64,000 nt of DNA from assembly GCF_028548455.1 (NCBI RefSeq), contig NZ_JAQQLF010000007.1, positions 124,001 through 188,000 of the forward strand, given 5' to 3'. A program made the translations under genes and the position numbers. The stretch is from Vogesella aquatica. Lineage in GTDB: Bacteria > Pseudomonadota > Gammaproteobacteria > Burkholderiales > Chromobacteriaceae. A model generated the notes under the pieces. The model was not told the origin of the DNA. It saw only the letters and a program-made list of their open reading frames with translations, and searched no databases. This document shows, one piece after another, positions 62,229-64,000 of the stretch (position 1 is the stretch's first letter; every line of letters begins with the position of its first letter).

Positions 62229-64000
62229 TTATTTCGTCATCTTTTTCAGGGTGTACAGCAGCTCCAGCGCCTGGCGTGGTGTGAGATCGTCCACGTCGGT
62301 ATCAGCCAGTAATTCTACTGCCGGGTGCGGTTCCGGCTCGTGCTGGATCACCACCGGCGTGCTGAACAGGTCGGGCTGCGCGCGGGCGGCCGACTCGTTT
62401 TCCAGCTCGGTCAGGTAGCGGCGGGCTTCGCGGATCACCTTCGGCGGCACGCCAGCCAGCTGTGCTACCGCCAGGCCGTAGCTCTGGCTGGCCGGGCCGT
62501 CTTCTACGTGGTGCAGGAAGACGATGCGGTCTTTGTGCTCCACCGCCGACAGGTGCACGTTGGCCACGCTGTTGTACTCGCCAGCCAGGCTGGTGAGCTC
62601 GAAGTAATGCGTGGCAAACAGCGTGTAGGCGCGGCTTTTTTCGATCAGCGCGCGGGCGATGGCCCACGCCAGCGCCAGGCCGTCAAAGGTAGACGTACCG
62701 CGGCCAACCTCGTCCATCAGCACCAGCGACTTGTCGGTGGCGTTGTTCAGGATGTTGGCGGTTTCGGTCATTTCCACCATGAAGGTAGAGCGGCCGCCGG
62801 CCAGGTCGTCGCTGGCGCCGATGCGGGTGAAGATGCGGTCGATCTGGCCCAGCACGGCGCGCTCGGCCGGTACAAAGCTGCCGATATGCGCCAGCAGGGT
62901 AATCAGCGCGTTCTGCCGCATATAGGTGGATTTACCGCCCATGTTCGGGCCGGTAATCAGCAATAGCTTGCGCTCTGCGGCCAACCTGGTGTCGTTGGCG
63001 ATAAAGCGTTCCACCTCGGCCTCGACTACCGGGTGGCGGCCGCCGATGATTTCCAGCCGTGTCTCGTTGACGAAGAGCGGTTGCACGTAATGATTGGTTT
63101 GCGCACGCTCGGCAAAGGCGGCCAGTACGTCCAGGCCGGCCACGGCTTGCGCCATCAGCTTGAGCTCGCTGATATGGGGTGCCAGCTGGTCCAGTACCGC
63201 CTCGTACAGCTGTTTTTCCAGTGCCAGCGATTTGTCCTGCGCCGACAGCGCCTTGTCTTCGAAGGTTTTCAGCTCGGGGGTGATGTAGCGCTCGGCGTTC
63301 TTCAGCGTCTGGCGGCGGCGGTAGTCGTCCGGCACCTTGTCCGATTGCGCTTTCGAGACCTCGATGTAGAAACCGTGTACGCGGTTGAACTCTACTTTCA
63401 GCGTGCTGATGCCGGTGCGCTCTTTCTCGCGCAGCTCCAGCGCCAGCAGGAAGTCACCGCAGTCGGTCTGGATGGCGCGCAGCTCGTCCAGGTCGGCGTG
63501 GTAGCCGTGGTTGATTACGCCGCCATCGCGCAGGAAGGTGGCCGGTTCCGGCAGGATGGCAGTGGCCAGCAGGCTTTCTACCGGCGAGTCGGCCGGTAGC
63601 AGCTGTACCAGCTCGGCCAGCAGCGGCGCGTCCAGCGTGGCGGCAATGGCCTTGACGCCAGAGAGCGCGCGCAGCGAGTCGCGCAGTGCGGCCAGGTCGC
63701 GCGGGCGCGCGGTGCGCAGCGCCACACGGGCGGTAATGCGTTCGATATCGGCTACTTCGCGCAGCTGGGTGTGGATATCCTGGTGTGCGGCCAACAGGGC
63801 CCGCACGGCTTGCTGGCGGCGCAGCAGCTTGTCGTGCCGGCGGATCGGGTGATGCAGCCAGTGGCGCAGCATGCGGCTACCCATGCTGGTGGCGCAGGTG
63901 TCCAGCAGCGAGGCCAGCGTGGGCGAGGCTTCGCCGCGGATGGTTTCGGTCAGCTCCAGGTTGCGGCGTGTGGCAGCGTCCATGCGGATCAGCTCGCCCG
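62229..64000 (-). CDS. mutS: DNA mismatch repair protein MutS, N-terminus outside window
   Basis: Mismatch recognition ATPase; the frame is open to the window edge, so the mismatch-binding N-terminal part lies outside. About 590 residues remain: lever/clamp domains, then the ATPase with Walker [43 protein letters not shown] in parts, Walker [22 protein letters not shown], and [16 protein letters not shown] near the C-terminus resembles a beta-clamp-binding motif. Three GCGGCCAAC repeats lie inside (62700 encodes VGR within DEVGRGTS; 62977 encodes LAA; 63787 encodes LAA). Confidence 0.95.
   Translation of the reverse strand, partial: GELIRMDAATRRNLELTETIRGEASPTLASLLDTCATSMGSRMLRHWLHHPIRRHDKLLRRQQAVRALLAAHQDIHTQLREVADIERITARVALRTARPRDLAALRDSLRALSGVKAIAATLDAPLLAELVQLLPADSPVESLLATAILPEPATFLRDGGVINHGYHADLDELRAIQTDCGDFLLALELREKERTGISTLKVEFNRVHGFYIEVSKAQSDKVPDDYRRRQTLKNAERYITPELKTFEDKALSAQDKSLALEKQLYEAVLDQLAPHISELKLMAQAVAGLDVLAAFAERAQTNHYVQPLFVNETRLEIIGGRHPVVEAEVERFIANDTRLAAERKLLLITGPNMGGKSTYMRQNALITLLAHIGSFVPAERAVLGQIDRIFTRIGASDDLAGGRSTFMVEMTETANILNNATDKSLVLMDEVGRGTSTFDGLALAWAIARALIEKSRAYTLFATHYFELTSLAGEYNSVANVHLSAVEHKDRIVFLHHVEDGPASQSYGLAVAQLAGVPPKVIREARRYLTELENESAARAQPDLFSTPVVIQHEPEPHPAVELLADTDVDDLTPRQALELLYTLKKMTK

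Overview
The window looks like a chromosomal piece of a GC-rich betaproteobacterium, probably of the order Neisseriales and most like the Chromobacteriaceae (Vogesella, Chromobacterium, Aquitalea relatives). This is inferred from gene content and order (surE-pcm-nlpD-rpoS, rpsP-rimM-trmD-rplS, a monomeric isocitrate dehydrogenase, a RelA with a degenerate HD domain). No database search was possible. Most genes are ordinary housekeeping genes; the unusual parts are one accessory island, a short repeat family, a small structured insertion and a candidate small RNA.

Layout. 1-2753: tyrosine catabolism (hppD 3' end, fumarylacetoacetate hydrolase family gene, maiA). 3102-3407: promoter, two identical tRNA-Phe genes and a very long terminator. 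3408-19586: AT-rich mosaic surface-polysaccharide island with a flippase, pseCFGHI for CMP-pseudaminic acid, a probable nonulosonate transferase, a polymerase, an amidotransferase set (wbpG-hisH2-hisF2), the UDP-L-FucNAc genes fnlABC and a FucNAc transferase. 19587-29453: marC, an RlmL-type methyltransferase with a huge repeat-rich N-terminal extension, mutY, relA and deoC-deoB-deoD. 29532-33280: candidate sRNA, rplM-rpsI, argC, erpA, cheR. 33377-38172: dadA, truncated globin, folB, plsY, def, a 354-bp insertion-like element, and an HDAC-family deacetylase. 38250-42034: MoxR ATPase, DUF58 protein and transglutaminase. 42103-46725: rpoS-nlpD-pcm-surE and nadA, all on the minus strand. 46970-55740: a Pat-type protein acetyltransferase, rpsP-rimM-trmD-rplS, xerD, clpA-clpS and a cold-shock gene. 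55822-64000: mdtH, a LysR regulator, icd, rluE, a small unknown gene and the 3' part of mutS.

The island genes fit together. Pse enzymes make CMP-pseudaminic acid, Fnl enzymes make UDP-L-FucNAc, WbpG/HisH2/HisF2 can turn an N-acetyl into an acetamidino group, and the flippase and polymerase export and polymerise the unit. pseB is missing, but FnlA should make the same first intermediate, so one dehydratase may feed both sugars.

The most striking signal is a short element, consensus AGGTTGGCCGCA (core GTTGGCCGC / GCGGCCAAC). I found at least 45 copies by eye. They lie in coding and intergenic DNA, in several reading frames, and as inverted pairs that form terminators. Only one core match lies in the 16-kb island. 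This is how DNA uptake sequences behave in Neisseriaceae, but the sequence is unrelated to the known Neisseria uptake sequence.
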